From the NCBI RefSeq assembly GCF_000504245.1, contig NZ_KI632509.1:5173502-5237501 (forward strand): a stretch of DNA of 64,000 nucleotides, written 5' to 3'. The notes beneath the pieces were generated by a model, which saw only the letters and a list, made by a program, of their open reading frames with translations, was not told where the DNA came from and did no database searches. How positions within the stretch are numbered: the stretch's first letter is position 1; every line of letters starts with the position of its first letter. Position numbers and translations under genes: made by a program. Source of the DNA: Haloechinothrix halophila YIM 93223. Its GTDB lineage: Bacteria; Actinomycetota; Actinomycetes; Mycobacteriales; Pseudonocardiaceae. Below, one piece after another: positions 24,582 to 32,454 of this stretch.

Positions 24582-25918
24582 CAACCCTCCTTACGTGCGT
24601 GATGTTGGCGCAGTGCTCGCTGAACGAACACCTGGGCGCTGCCCAGATAACTCGCCGGGTCGAGCAGTTCCGCGATGCGCTCCGCGCTGAGGTATGCGCC
24701 GACCACCGCATCCGCCGCCAGCGCGTCGACCAACGACTTCCCAGACGCGCAACACGCACTGACGGCGTCGTGCGCCTTCGCCCTATTGACGCCGTGCTCA
24801 GTGACGAGCTCGCTGGTGACCTGTTCGGACAGCGCGAATCCGCCGGTCAGTTCGGCATTGGCGCGCATCCGATCGACGTCGACGTGCAGCCGCTCCAGGC
24901 TGGTGCGCAGCCAGCGCACCGCGCTCCCCGTGCCGCGCAGCAGCTCCCGCAGCGGACGCCACTCGGCATGCCAACTTCCGGCTGCCCGCTGGTGTTCGTG
25001 GGCGGATGCGCTCAGCAGCGTCGCCACCAGGCCGGGTGCCTGCGCAGCGGCGGCAGCGGCCGATACCGCCGCGATCGGGTTCCGCTTGTGCGGCATCGTG
25101 GACGACCCACCGGACCCGTCCGGTCCCGGCTCGGCGACCTCGGCGACCTCGGTCTGCGCGAGGAGGGTGATGTCACGGGCGATCTTGGCGACGGACGCCG
25201 ACACCCCGCCGAACGCACTCGCGAGGGTGGCGACCCTGCCGCGCTCGGTGTGCCACGGCAGGGCGGGCTCGGTGAGGCCGAGGCGCGCGGCGAGGTGGCT
25301 GACCACGTCGGGTCCCCGCTCACCCAGGGCGGCCAACGTACCCGCGGCGCCACCACATTGGACGGCGAAAGTGCCGGACAACGACGCGAGCCGGTCGGCC
25401 GCGCTATCCATTCCGGACAGCCAGTTCGCCGCGGTCAGTCCAAAGGTGACGGGCACCGCGTGTTGCAGCAAGGTTCGTCCCGGTTGGACGGCATCGACGT
25501 GTTCGCTGGCCAGCCGAGCGAGATGCTCACCACACGCAGTGACGTCCTCCGCCAGCACCGCGACCGCATCCCGGGCGATCAGCATCGCGGCGGTGTCCAC
25601 GATGTCCTGACTGGTCGCTCCGAAGTGGACGTATCCGGCGGCTTCCCCGCCGACCCGAGCGGTGAGCGCACGCACCAGTGGAGCCGCTGGGTTGCCAACC
25701 TCGGTCGCCGCGGTACCGATCTCGGCCGCGTCGTAAAACTCCGCACGGCACTGCGCGGCGATGGCCTCGGCATGCACGGCTGGGATCAGCCCGGCCTCGG
25801 CCTCGGCGCGAGCGAGCGCCGCCTCGACGTCCAGCATGGCCCGCAGCCATGCCGCGTCGCCGACCAGCTCGGCCACAGGGCCAGCCGCCAGCACGCCGTC
25901 GAACAGTCCATCAGACAT
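24581..25918 (-). CDS. pcaB: 3-carboxy-cis,cis-muconate cycloisomerase
   Basis: A 445-residue member of the fumarase/aspartase superfamily. The signature GGSSTMPHKRNPIAA is present, with THE-type regions HFGATSQDIVDTA and QHAVPVTFG. It converts 3-carboxy-cis,cis-muconate to 4-carboxymuconolactone. A longer open frame upstream is a pcaG shadow; MSDGLFDGVLAAGP is the expected N-terminus. It overlaps pcaG by eight bases and pcaD by one. Confidence 0.93.
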   Translation of the reverse strand: MSDGLFDGVLAAGPVAELVGDAAWLRAMLDVEAALARAEAEAGLIPAVHAEAIAAQCRAEFYDAAEIGTAATEVGNPAAPLVRALTARVGGEAAGYVHFGATSQDIVDTAAMLIARDAVAVLAEDVTACGEHLARLASEHVDAVQPGRTLLQHAVPVTFGLTAANWLSGMDSAADRLASLSGTFAVQCGGAAGTLAALGERGPDVVSHLAARLGLTEPALPWHTERGRVATLASAFGGVSASVAKIARDITLLAQTEVAEVAEPGPDGSGGSSTMPHKRNPIAAVSAAAAAAQAPGLVATLLSASAHEHQRAAGSWHAEWRPLRELLRGTGSAVRWLRTSLERLHVDVDRMRANAELTGGFALSEQVTSELVTEHGVNRAKAHDAVSACCASGKSLVDALAADAVVGAYLSAERIAELLDPASYLGSAQVFVQRALRQHHARKEG

Positions 25919-26450
25919 CGAAGAATACGGTCTCCCGCTCGCCCTGAATTCGCACGTCGAAGCGGTATCCGTCGTCGGTCCGGGTGGCGATGAGCGTGTC
26001 GCGCCGGTTCGCGGGCACCGACGACAACACCGGGTCGTCTGCGTGCTGATCGGCGTGGTCCGGGAAGTAGACGCGGGTGACGACGCGGTGCAGCAGCCCC
26101 CGCGCGAACACCGAGACGTCGATGTGTGGGGCTTGACCAGGCACCGCGCCTGGCAGGACGGTGTGGATCGCGTAGCCGCCGTCGCGGGTGTCGCTGCGGC
26201 CGAAGCCACGCCACCCTTGCGCCGGTCCGCGCGAGTCGTCCGGGTGGTCGAACCGACCGTCGGGGTCGGCCTGCCAGGTCTCGACCAGCGCGTCGGTTAT
26301 CACCTCACCTGCGCCGTCAAGGACCCTGCCACGCAGCCAGACCGCGCCTTGCATGTCCTTCGGTACGACGTACGGGCCGTCGTCCCACGTCAGCCCGATG
26401 TGCAGAAAGGGACCGACGGTCTGCGACGGCGTCGTCGCCAGGTCAGCCAT
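25911..26450 (-). CDS. pcaG: Protocatechuate 3,4-dioxygenase alpha subunit
   Basis: A 179-residue intradiol dioxygenase alpha chain (TPSQTVGPFLHIGL, VETWQADPDGRFDHP, GFGRSDT, PHIDVSVFARGLLHRVVTRV). As expected for the alpha subunit, the iron-ligand set is incomplete: IDVSVF replaces the HIHF of the beta chain. With PcaH it cleaves the protocatechuate ring with O2. Its start overlaps pcaH by eight bases. Confidence 0.94.
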   Translation of the reverse strand: MADLATTPSQTVGPFLHIGLTWDDGPYVVPKDMQGAVWLRGRVLDGAGEVITDALVETWQADPDGRFDHPDDSRGPAQGWRGFGRSDTRDGGYAIHTVLPGAVPGQAPHIDVSVFARGLLHRVVTRVYFPDHADQHADDPVLSSVPANRRDTLIATRTDDGYRFDVRIQGERETVFFDV

Positions 26451-27159
26451 GGTGGTCCTCCAGGGGAGTGGCGTCCCTGCCGCGCAGCACGATGTCGAAC
26501 TCGAACGCCAGCGCCCATTCCGGCTGAGTGCGGTCCAAGTCGAATCGCGCGATCAGGCGGGAGCGCGCATGCTCGGGCACCGAGTTGAAAACCGGGTCCT
26601 GCCCGAACAGCGGATCGTCCGGGAAATACATCTGGGTGACGAGCCGCTGCGTGAACGACCGGCCGAACAGCGAGAAGTGGATGTGCGCTGGCCGCCAGGC
26701 GTTGTCATGGTTGCGCCATGGGTACGCGCCTGGCTTGATGGTGACGAACTCGTAGCGGCCGTCCGCGTCGGTGAGGGTGCGGCCGAGGCCGTCGAAGTTC
26801 GGGTCGAGCGGGCTCGGCCAGCGGTCCCCGGTGTGCCGATACCTGCCGCCCGCGTTGGCCTGCCATATCTCGATGAGCGAGTCCGGGATCGGGCGGCCGT
26901 CACCGTCGAGCACCCTGCCGTAGACGATGATGCGCTGGCCGATCGGCTCGTCCGCGTGCTGCCGGGTGAGGTCGTGATCCAGTTCGCCGACCCGGCCTGG
27001 GCCGAGCAGCGGGCCGGTGACTTCGGTGAGCCGGTGCGGCAGCAGCGTCAGCGGCTGCGTGGGATGCCGCAGCGCGGTGGAGCGGTAGCCCGGCGAGTCA
27101 AGCGGCGGGTGGCTGTCAGTATCGCGCCGGTAGCCCACCAGCTGCTCTTGGGTCGTCAT
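26443..27159 (-). CDS. pcaH: Protocatechuate 3,4-dioxygenase beta subunit
   Basis: A 238-residue iron-binding subunit. The Fe(III) ligands are visible: Tyr in GGRYRHTGD, Tyr in GAYPWRNHDNAWRP, and two His in AHIHFSLFG. The start MTTQEQLVGYRRD shares one base with the pcaF stop (TGATG). It forms the ring-cleaving enzyme with PcaG and commits protocatechuate to the ortho pathway in the cytosol. Confidence 0.95.
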   Translation of the reverse strand: MTTQEQLVGYRRDTDSHPPLDSPGYRSTALRHPTQPLTLLPHRLTEVTGPLLGPGRVGELDHDLTRQHADEPIGQRIIVYGRVLDGDGRPIPDSLIEIWQANAGGRYRHTGDRWPSPLDPNFDGLGRTLTDADGRYEFVTIKPGAYPWRNHDNAWRPAHIHFSLFGRSFTQRLVTQMYFPDDPLFGQDPVFNSVPEHARSRLIARFDLDRTQPEWALAFEFDIVLRGRDATPLEDHHG

Positions 27160-28400
27160 CAGGCCTCCAACACCACGGCGAGCCCCTGGCCGACGCCGAT
27201 GCACAGCGCCGCGAGCCCCCAGCCGCCACCGCGACGTCGCAGCTCGCGCGCAAGCTGGGTGATGACCCGGCCACCGGAAGCGCCGAGCGGGTGGCCGAGG
27301 GCGATCGCGCCGCCGTTCACGTTGACGATCTCCGGGTCGAGCTCAGGCCAGTCGGCGAGGCAGGCGAGCGACTGCGCGGCGAATGCCTCGTTCAGCTCGA
27401 CCGCTGCCAGGTCCGACCAGCCGATACCCGCACGGCGCAACGCCGTCTCGGCGGCCCGCACCGGGCCGATACCGAACTCGTGCGGCTCGACACCCGCCGC
27501 TCCCCTGCCCGCGATCCGCGCCAGTGGTGTCGCATCAAGCCGGTCGGCGGCGGCCTGATCGCCCAGCAGCAACGCCGACGCGCCGTCGTTCAGCGGGGAC
27601 GCGTTGCCCGCCGTCACCGTTCCCTGTGGACGGAACGCGGGCTTGAGCTTGGCGAGCTTGTCCGGCGTGGTATCGGGGCGGACGCCTTCGTCGCGGGTCA
27701 GCTCGGTGTCCGGCACCGGGACGACGTGGTCGTCGTAGAAGCCGTTGTCCCACGCCTTCGCCGCGAGCTGGTGGCTGCGCAGCGCGAAGGCATCCTGCCG
27801 CTCGCGCGAGATCTGGTACTTCTCGGCGATGATCTCGGTGCCCTCGCCGAGTGAGACGGTCCACTGCTCCGGCATGTCCGGGTTGACCATGCGCCAGCCG
27901 AGCGTGGTCGAGTGCAGCGTCTCCGAGCCAGCGGGGAATCCCTTGGCGGGCTTGAGCAACACCCACGGCGCGCGGCTCATCGACTCTACACCGCCCGCGA
28001 CGGCCAGCGAGGCGTCCCCGACCGCGATAGTGCGGGAGGCGTGCATGACGGCGTCCATGCTGGAGCCACACAGCCGGTTGACCGTGGTGCCCGGCACCGA
28101 CGTCGGCCAGCCCGCGAGAAGCGCGGCCATACGCGCGACGTTGCGGTTGTCCTCGCCCGCCTGGTTCGCATCGCCGAACACCACCTCATCGACGTCCGCC
28201 GGGTCGAAGCCGGTGCGCTCGGCCAGCGCGCGCAGCACGTGCGCGCCGAGATCGTCCGGCCGCACGCCAGCGAGCGCGCCGCCGTAGCGGCCGAACGGCG
28301 TGCGCAGCCCGTCGAGGATGTAGACGTCGGTCGCGCTCGATGATTCGGACCTGCGAGCAGTCCTCGGGTCTGATGATTCGGACCTGCGAGCAGTCCTCAT
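27159..28400 (-). CDS. pcaF: Beta-ketoadipyl-CoA thiolase
   Basis: A 413-residue thiolase. The acyl-binding Cys111 is in TVNRLCGSSMDAV, GHPLGASGG carries the catalytic His, and CIGVGQG the second Cys. It splits beta-ketoadipyl-CoA into succinyl-CoA and acetyl-CoA. The N-terminus is odd: before VYILDGLRTPFGRYGG there are about 25 extra residues containing two copies of RTARRSESS, from a 27-bp exact direct repeat. ATG 28400 overlaps the pcaJ stop as ATGA. A start inside the repeat cannot be excluded. Confidence 0.92.
   Translation of the reverse strand: MRTARRSESSDPRTARRSESSSATDVYILDGLRTPFGRYGGALAGVRPDDLGAHVLRALAERTGFDPADVDEVVFGDANQAGEDNRNVARMAALLAGWPTSVPGTTVNRLCGSSMDAVMHASRTIAVGDASLAVAGGVESMSRAPWVLLKPAKGFPAGSETLHSTTLGWRMVNPDMPEQWTVSLGEGTEIIAEKYQISRERQDAFALRSHQLAAKAWDNGFYDDHVVPVPDTELTRDEGVRPDTTPDKLAKLKPAFRPQGTVTAGNASPLNDGASALLLGDQAAADRLDATPLARIAGRGAAGVEPHEFGIGPVRAAETALRRAGIGWSDLAAVELNEAFAAQSLACLADWPELDPEIVNVNGGAIALGHPLGASGGRVITQLARELRRRGGGWGLAALCIGVGQGLAVVLEA
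28339..28398. repeat. Exact 27-bp direct repeat in the pcaF 5' coding region
   Basis: A 27-base sequence starting GATGATTCGGACCTGCGAGC occurs at 28339-28365 and again at 28372-28398 without mismatch. The 33-base period keeps the reading frame and doubles the peptide RTARRSESS at the PcaF N-terminus. Confidence 0.9.
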
Positions 28401-29155
28401 GATGACGAAGCCTCCTTGAGTGCTCGCAGCGCCGCGAGCTCGTCGGATGTCGGCGTGGGCGTCGTAGCAAGCTCGTCCGCGACCCGCAGTTCCCACCCGG
28501 TCGCCTCCCGCACCTGTTCCACGGTTACGCCAGGATGCACGGCGGTCAAGACCAGCTCGTGGGTATCGGGGTCGGGCCGGAACACGCCGAGGTCGGTGAT
28601 CACCAACGTCGGACCTGCCCCACGCAGGCCAAGGCGTTCACGCTCGCCGTTGCCCCTGCCGTGCCCGTACGACGTCACGAAGTCGACCTGGTCGACAAAA
28701 CTGCGTTTGCTCTGCCGCACCACGACGTAGACCTCGTGACAGTTGGCGGCGATCTCCGGCGCGCCGCCCGCGCCAGGCAGCCTGACCTTCGGGTTCGCGT
28801 AGTCGTCCCCGATCACCGTGGTGTTGATGTTGCCGAACTTGTCCAGTTGAGCGGCACCGAGGAAGCCGACGTCGATCCGGCCCGGCTGCAGCCAGTAGTT
28901 GAACACTTCGGGCACGCCGATCACCGCGTCGGCGGTCTCGGCGAGGATGCCGTCACCGATGGATGCCGGTAGCCAGTCCGGTTTGGACCCCAATGCGCCG
29001 GACTCATAGATCAGCACCAGATCCGGTGCGTGCGTGCGGCGTGCCAAGTTCGCGGCGGTGGACGGCAGACCGATGCCGACGAAGCACCGCTGGCCGCCGG
29101 ACAGCGCCCGCGCTGCCGCGACGGACATCATCTCGTCGGCGGTGTACGTGCTCAC
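28397..29155 (-). CDS. pcaJ: 3-oxoadipate CoA-transferase subunit B
   Basis: A 252-residue family I CoA-transferase beta chain starting at GTG (MSTYTADEMMSVAAARAL). It has GQRCFVGIGLPSTAANLARR, the catalytic Glu region YESGALG, and GAAQLDKFGNINTTV. With PcaI it moves CoA from succinyl-CoA to beta-ketoadipate. It overlaps pcaI (GTGA) and pcaF (ATGA). Confidence 0.92.
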   Translation of the reverse strand: MSTYTADEMMSVAAARALSGGQRCFVGIGLPSTAANLARRTHAPDLVLIYESGALGSKPDWLPASIGDGILAETADAVIGVPEVFNYWLQPGRIDVGFLGAAQLDKFGNINTTVIGDDYANPKVRLPGAGGAPEIAANCHEVYVVVRQSKRSFVDQVDFVTSYGHGRGNGERERLGLRGAGPTLVITDLGVFRPDPDTHELVLTAVHPGVTVEQVREATGWELRVADELATTPTPTSDELAALRALKEASSS

Positions 29156-29973
29156 GATGCCCGCACCACCTCTCCGCTGCGGACGCGCTCGACCCAGCGT
29201 TCGAACTCGTCGCGATCGCGGCTGATGGTGTCCCAAGCCGCGTAGTAGGCGTTGTCGCGTTCGGAGTAGCCCTGCGCGTAGGACGGATGCGCGCCACCGG
29301 GCACCTCGGCGACCCGGTCCACGGCCCAGGACGGCAGCACCATCCCGCCGGGGACGGGCTCGAGCTCGTCGACAACCTCCTCCACGGTGACCAGGCTGCG
29401 TCGGGCCGCCAGTACGGCCTCCTTCTGCACCCCGACCAGGCCCCACATCTGAACGTTGCCCGCTCGGTCGGCGCGCTGGGCGTGCACGATCGCGACGTCC
29501 GGGTTGATCGCGGGCACCGCGGTCAGCGTCTCGCCGGTGAACGGGCAGGTGATCGGCTTGATGGTGTCGGTGACGTTCGGCAGGTCGGTACCGACGTACC
29601 CGCGCAGCACCGCGAATGGCAACCCGGATGCGCCAGCTACGTAGCGGTTGGCCATGCCCGCGTGGCTGTGTTCTTCGATCTCCAGCGGCACCGGCCAGCC
29701 GTGCTGCACCGCGTCCCGGAACCGATGCAGCGAGCCGACGCCGGGATTGCCACCCCAGGAGAAGATCAGCTTGCGCGCGCAGCCCGCGCCGATGAGCTGG
29801 TCATAGACGATATCCGGCGTCATCCGGACCAGGGTCAGCTCACGCCTGCGCTGCCGGATGATCTCGTGCCCCGCCGCGACCGGGATCAGGTGCGTGAACC
29901 CTTCCAGCGCGACGACGTCGCCGTCGCGCACCAAGTCCGCGACCGCCGCCGACAACGACGCGATCTCAGCCAC
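29152..29973 (-). CDS. pcaI: 3-oxoadipate CoA-transferase subunit A
   Basis: A 273-residue CoA-transferase alpha chain and the first gene of the operon (VALEGFTHLIPVAAGHEIIR, RKLIFSWGGNPGVGSLHRFR, CPFTGETLTAVPAI). GTG 29973 gives MAEIASLSAAVADLV and has GGAG eight bases upstream. An in-frame GTG at 30036 would add 21 residues but falls in the operator, so it is less likely. Partner of PcaJ. Confidence 0.91.
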   Translation of the reverse strand: MAEIASLSAAVADLVRDGDVVALEGFTHLIPVAAGHEIIRQRRRELTLVRMTPDIVYDQLIGAGCARKLIFSWGGNPGVGSLHRFRDAVQHGWPVPLEIEEHSHAGMANRYVAGASGLPFAVLRGYVGTDLPNVTDTIKPITCPFTGETLTAVPAINPDVAIVHAQRADRAGNVQMWGLVGVQKEAVLAARRSLVTVEEVVDELEPVPGGMVLPSWAVDRVAEVPGGAHPSYAQGYSERDNAYYAAWDTISRDRDEFERWVERVRSGEVVRAS

Positions 29974-30021
29974 TGTGCCACTCCATTCCGCACCCCTCAC
30001 CTGTCCCACGGGCTGACGATT

Positions 30022-30055
30022 GTTCGTATGCCGCACGCTTGTTCTTTATATGAAC
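30022..30055. promoter_or_regulatory. Candidate PcaR operator pair at the pca promoter
   Basis: GTTCG-N5-CGCAC at 30022-30036 has the half-sites known for Pseudomonas PcaR boxes. A second dyad, GTTC-N7-GAAC, is at 30041-30055. The two start 19 bp apart on A/T-rich sequence directly before pcaI. On the minus strand TTGACG and ATAAGT about 17 bp apart could be the -35 and -10. Binding is inferred. Confidence 0.55.
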
Positions 30056-30134
30056 TTATCTGAGCGCGGTGGCAGTCGTCAACCGTTGATGGGATGACTG
30101 GCCGGTGGAACCACGAACGGCCAGGTGCGGCGAC

Positions 30135-30189
30135 TCGTGAGTGCTGATCCGTGTTCTAACTCTGATGAGCGCTCACGACACCGCGGCGC
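30135..30189. repeat. 55-bp hairpin repeat, copy 1
   Basis: This copy begins TCGTGAGTGCTGATCC and differs from the copy at 31273-31327 at three positions. Its arms (TCGTGAGTGCTGATC and GATGAGCGCTCACGA) form an imperfect 15-bp inverted repeat with a 14-nt loop. The right end lies inside the last codons of the AbiEi-like gene. Confidence 0.88.
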
Positions 30190-31177
30190 AGCGAGTACAT
30201 CCGATGCGGTCGCCCGTACGCGGCTGCCAACCTTCGCGCGTCAAGACGGCCCGTACCTCAGTGGCGACGGCGCACGGATTCTCGTGCACGTTCTGCCAGC
30301 CGTAGATCAACCGCGACCTCCCGGCGAGTTCGGCTGCGTTATCGCGGCGCATGTCTCGGAAAGCCACGCCAGCAGTGGCGTGGTACCGCCTGCCGTCAAG
30401 TCGCACCGTGAGCGCCACGCCATAGTTGTCGTAGGTGACGTCCTCCCACAACGTCTTTCCATCCACGACGAACGGGACTTGACGTTGCCCTTCAGGCAAG
30501 CCGTGACCCTGCTCTACGTTCGTGGCGTACTCAATCTCCAGCGCGGACATCAATCCACCCCGTACCAGCTCAAGTGCGGATGTGATCGCGTGCCGATGAC
30601 GCCGAGGCGGGCGAACGCGCACGCAGCCGAGCATGGCAGAGAGCGAAACGCGGGTCCGCGAAACCAAGTCGATCACGAGGTACATCGCTTCTCGGTCCGT
30701 TCGCTGCGAGACGGCGAGGTCGACAATCGTGTCGGTGAGCCGCGTACGTGGCGGAGACGTCCGCAGCATCGTGTGCCGCAACGCCCGTGACCGATGTACG
30801 CGTACGAGCGGCAATTGCGAAACGGCAGAGGACGTGTAGGGCACGGTGATATCTACCGGATGTTCCTTGATCGACAGGATGCCCCATTCCTCAGCTGCCG
30901 TGTGATGGCTAAGCACGGCGTGTCCGCCGCCGTAGAGTAGCGCTGCGCTTATGCGGGAGCGCCGGTTCAAGTCCCCGGTAAATGTCGCGTAGACGCGTGG
31001 CAGGACACGCCGCCACCGATCAGCGCGTACGTTGGCCTCGACGTCGCCCCAGCTGTGACCGTACGCGCGCAACTGGTCAATGCGCACGATTCCGTACTGC
31101 TCAGAGATGAGACGACGCCAGCTCACGACCTGGTCCGAGGGTAGGTCGTCCTCCGACCATCGTGGGTTGATCGGCAT
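30173..31177 (-). CDS. AbiEi-type winged-helix plus DUF559-like protein (lone)
   Basis: A 334-residue protein. The N-terminal third (RRLISEQYGIVRIDQLRAYG, then WGDVEANVRADRWRRVLPRV) matches the AbiEi antitoxin-type winged helix. The middle (RISAALLYGGGHAVLSHHTA) is typical of these proteins, and the C-terminal part (VRLDGRRYHATAGVAFRDMR, RDNAAELAGRSRLIYGW) resembles DUF559/Vsr-like nuclease folds with an LDGRxxH motif. No AbiEii toxin gene is adjacent. ATG 31177 is the chosen start; SD is weak. The 55-bp repeats on both sides suggest the gene was inserted or duplicated as a unit. Function unknown. Confidence 0.7.
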   Translation of the reverse strand: MPINPRWSEDDLPSDQVVSWRRLISEQYGIVRIDQLRAYGHSWGDVEANVRADRWRRVLPRVYATFTGDLNRRSRISAALLYGGGHAVLSHHTAAEEWGILSIKEHPVDITVPYTSSAVSQLPLVRVHRSRALRHTMLRTSPPRTRLTDTIVDLAVSQRTDREAMYLVIDLVSRTRVSLSAMLGCVRVRPPRRHRHAITSALELVRGGLMSALEIEYATNVEQGHGLPEGQRQVPFVVDGKTLWEDVTYDNYGVALTVRLDGRRYHATAGVAFRDMRRDNAAELAGRSRLIYGWQNVHENPCAVATEVRAVLTREGWQPRTGDRIGCTRCAAVS

Positions 31178-31656
31178 GACCACAAGCGTGGGTAACCAGG
31201 GCTGGTCGCGGAACCCGCAGTTGTCAGGTGTGGATATCGGTAACCCTGTGGAAGGTGGGCGATTCCCCGAGGTCGTGAGTGCTGATCCGTGTTCTAACTC
31301 TGATCAGCACTCACGACACTGCGGCGCTCACCGCTGCCACTCACGCCGTCCCGACGGCGCCACGCGCACGGTGCAACTCGCGCCCGATGCTTGACTCATT
31401 GCGCCGCCGGACCGACGTGTTTCGAATCGTGCGCAGCACACGCCGACACGGGTGCTGATCAGAGAACCCCAGGTCAGCGCCATGGTAGCGAAGACCCCGA
31501 GGACAGCAGCGGCACAACAAAGAATCTGTAAAGATACATAACATCGAAACGAACAGCCGCATACTCGCGTAGTTGCGCAATGTTTTGGTGTTAGAACCAC
31601 AAGATTGTGGCGATACCGTGTGCTTCATCAGGGACCCGCTCACTGAGGAGCCGCCG
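31178..31656. other. Intergenic region: repeat copy 2 and promoter of the arginine catabolic operon
   Basis: About 480 bases. The left part holds the 55-bp repeat (31273-31327). The right part from about 31480 is A/T-richer (CTGTAAAGATACATAACATC) and contains TTGCGCAA at 31573-31580, probably the promoter and operator of the operon starting at 31657. No gene seen. Confidence 0.6.
31273..31327. repeat. 55-bp hairpin repeat, copy 2
   Basis: Here the arms are perfect: TCGTGAGTGCTGATC (31273-31287) and its exact complement (31302-31316) around a 14-nt loop. With copy 1 it flanks the AbiEi-like gene in direct orientation. Confidence 0.9.
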
Positions 31657-32454
31657 GTGCACATCGCAGTCCACCAAGGTCCGTCCGGTTCGGACGCCAT
31701 TGGCACGGTCGCAACGACCGTGACCCGTGCGGCGGACTCGGGCGCAGAGCTAGTCGTGTTTCCCGAGATGTTCACGACCGGCTACCACATCGGCGCTGAC
31801 ATCCTCACGCTCGCCGAGCCCACGGACGGCACTACCGCACGGGCAGTCGCGCGGCTCGCCACCGAACACCGCGTCGCCATCGCCTACGGCTATCCCGAAC
31901 GCGATGGCGACGCGGTGTTCAACGCCGTACAACTGATCGGTCCCGACGGCGCCCGGCTCGCCAACTACCGCAAGACGCACCTCTACGGCGACCTCGACCG
32001 CACCCGGTTCACACCCGGCGAGCGCGTCGTGGTGCAGGCCGAGGTGCACGGGCTGCTGGTCGGGCTGCTGATCTGTTACGACGTCGAGTTCCCCGAGGCC
32101 GTCAGGGCGCACGCGCTCGCCGGTACCGATCTCCTGCTGGTGCCGACGGCGCTGATGAGCCCGTACGAGACCGTCGCCGACACGCTGGTCCCGGCACGAG
32201 CGTACGAGAGCCAGCTCTACCTCGCCTACGCCAACCACACCGGGCAGGAGGGCACGCTGCGCTACTGCGGCCGCAGCTGCGTCGTCGCACCGACCGGGCA
32301 GGTGCTCGCCCGCGGCGGGCACGACGATGACCTCCTACTCGCCGACATCGACCCCGCCCTGCTGCGCGCGTCGCGCGCCGAGAACACCCACCTCGCTGAC
32401 CGCCGCCCTGAGCTGTACACCGCACTCGCGACCCACGAAGGAGCCGCCGCATGA
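31657..32454 (+). CDS. Carbon-nitrogen hydrolase, probable 4-guanidinobutyramide (or 5-aminovaleramide) amidase
   Basis: A 265-residue nitrilase-superfamily enzyme with the full triad Glu37 (FPEMFTTGYH), Lys106 (YRKTHLYGDLDR) and Cys140 (LLICYDVEFPEAVR). GTG 31657 has GAGGAG 7-8 bases upstream; a longer frame to 31573 lacks this. Its stop overlaps the basic amino acid 2-monooxygenase gene as ATGA. In the monooxygenase route the oxidase makes an amide one carbon shorter, and this enzyme would free the acid and ammonia. The adjacent ureohydrolase favours guanidinobutyramide (arginine) over aminovaleramide (lysine); that choice is inference. Confidence 0.85.
   Translation: MHIAVHQGPSGSDAIGTVATTVTRAADSGAELVVFPEMFTTGYHIGADILTLAEPTDGTTARAVARLATEHRVAIAYGYPERDGDAVFNAVQLIGPDGARLANYRKTHLYGDLDRTRFTPGERVVVQAEVHGLLVGLLICYDVEFPEAVRAHALAGTDLLLVPTALMSPYETVADTLVPARAYESQLYLAYANHTGQEGTLRYCGRSCVVAPTGQVLARGGHDDDLLLADIDPALLRASRAENTHLADRRPELYTALATHEGAAA

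Noticed and set aside
30173-31177. Type IV toxin-antitoxin pair
   Set aside because: Only the AbiEi-like part is present; no AbiEii nucleotidyltransferase gene lies on either side.
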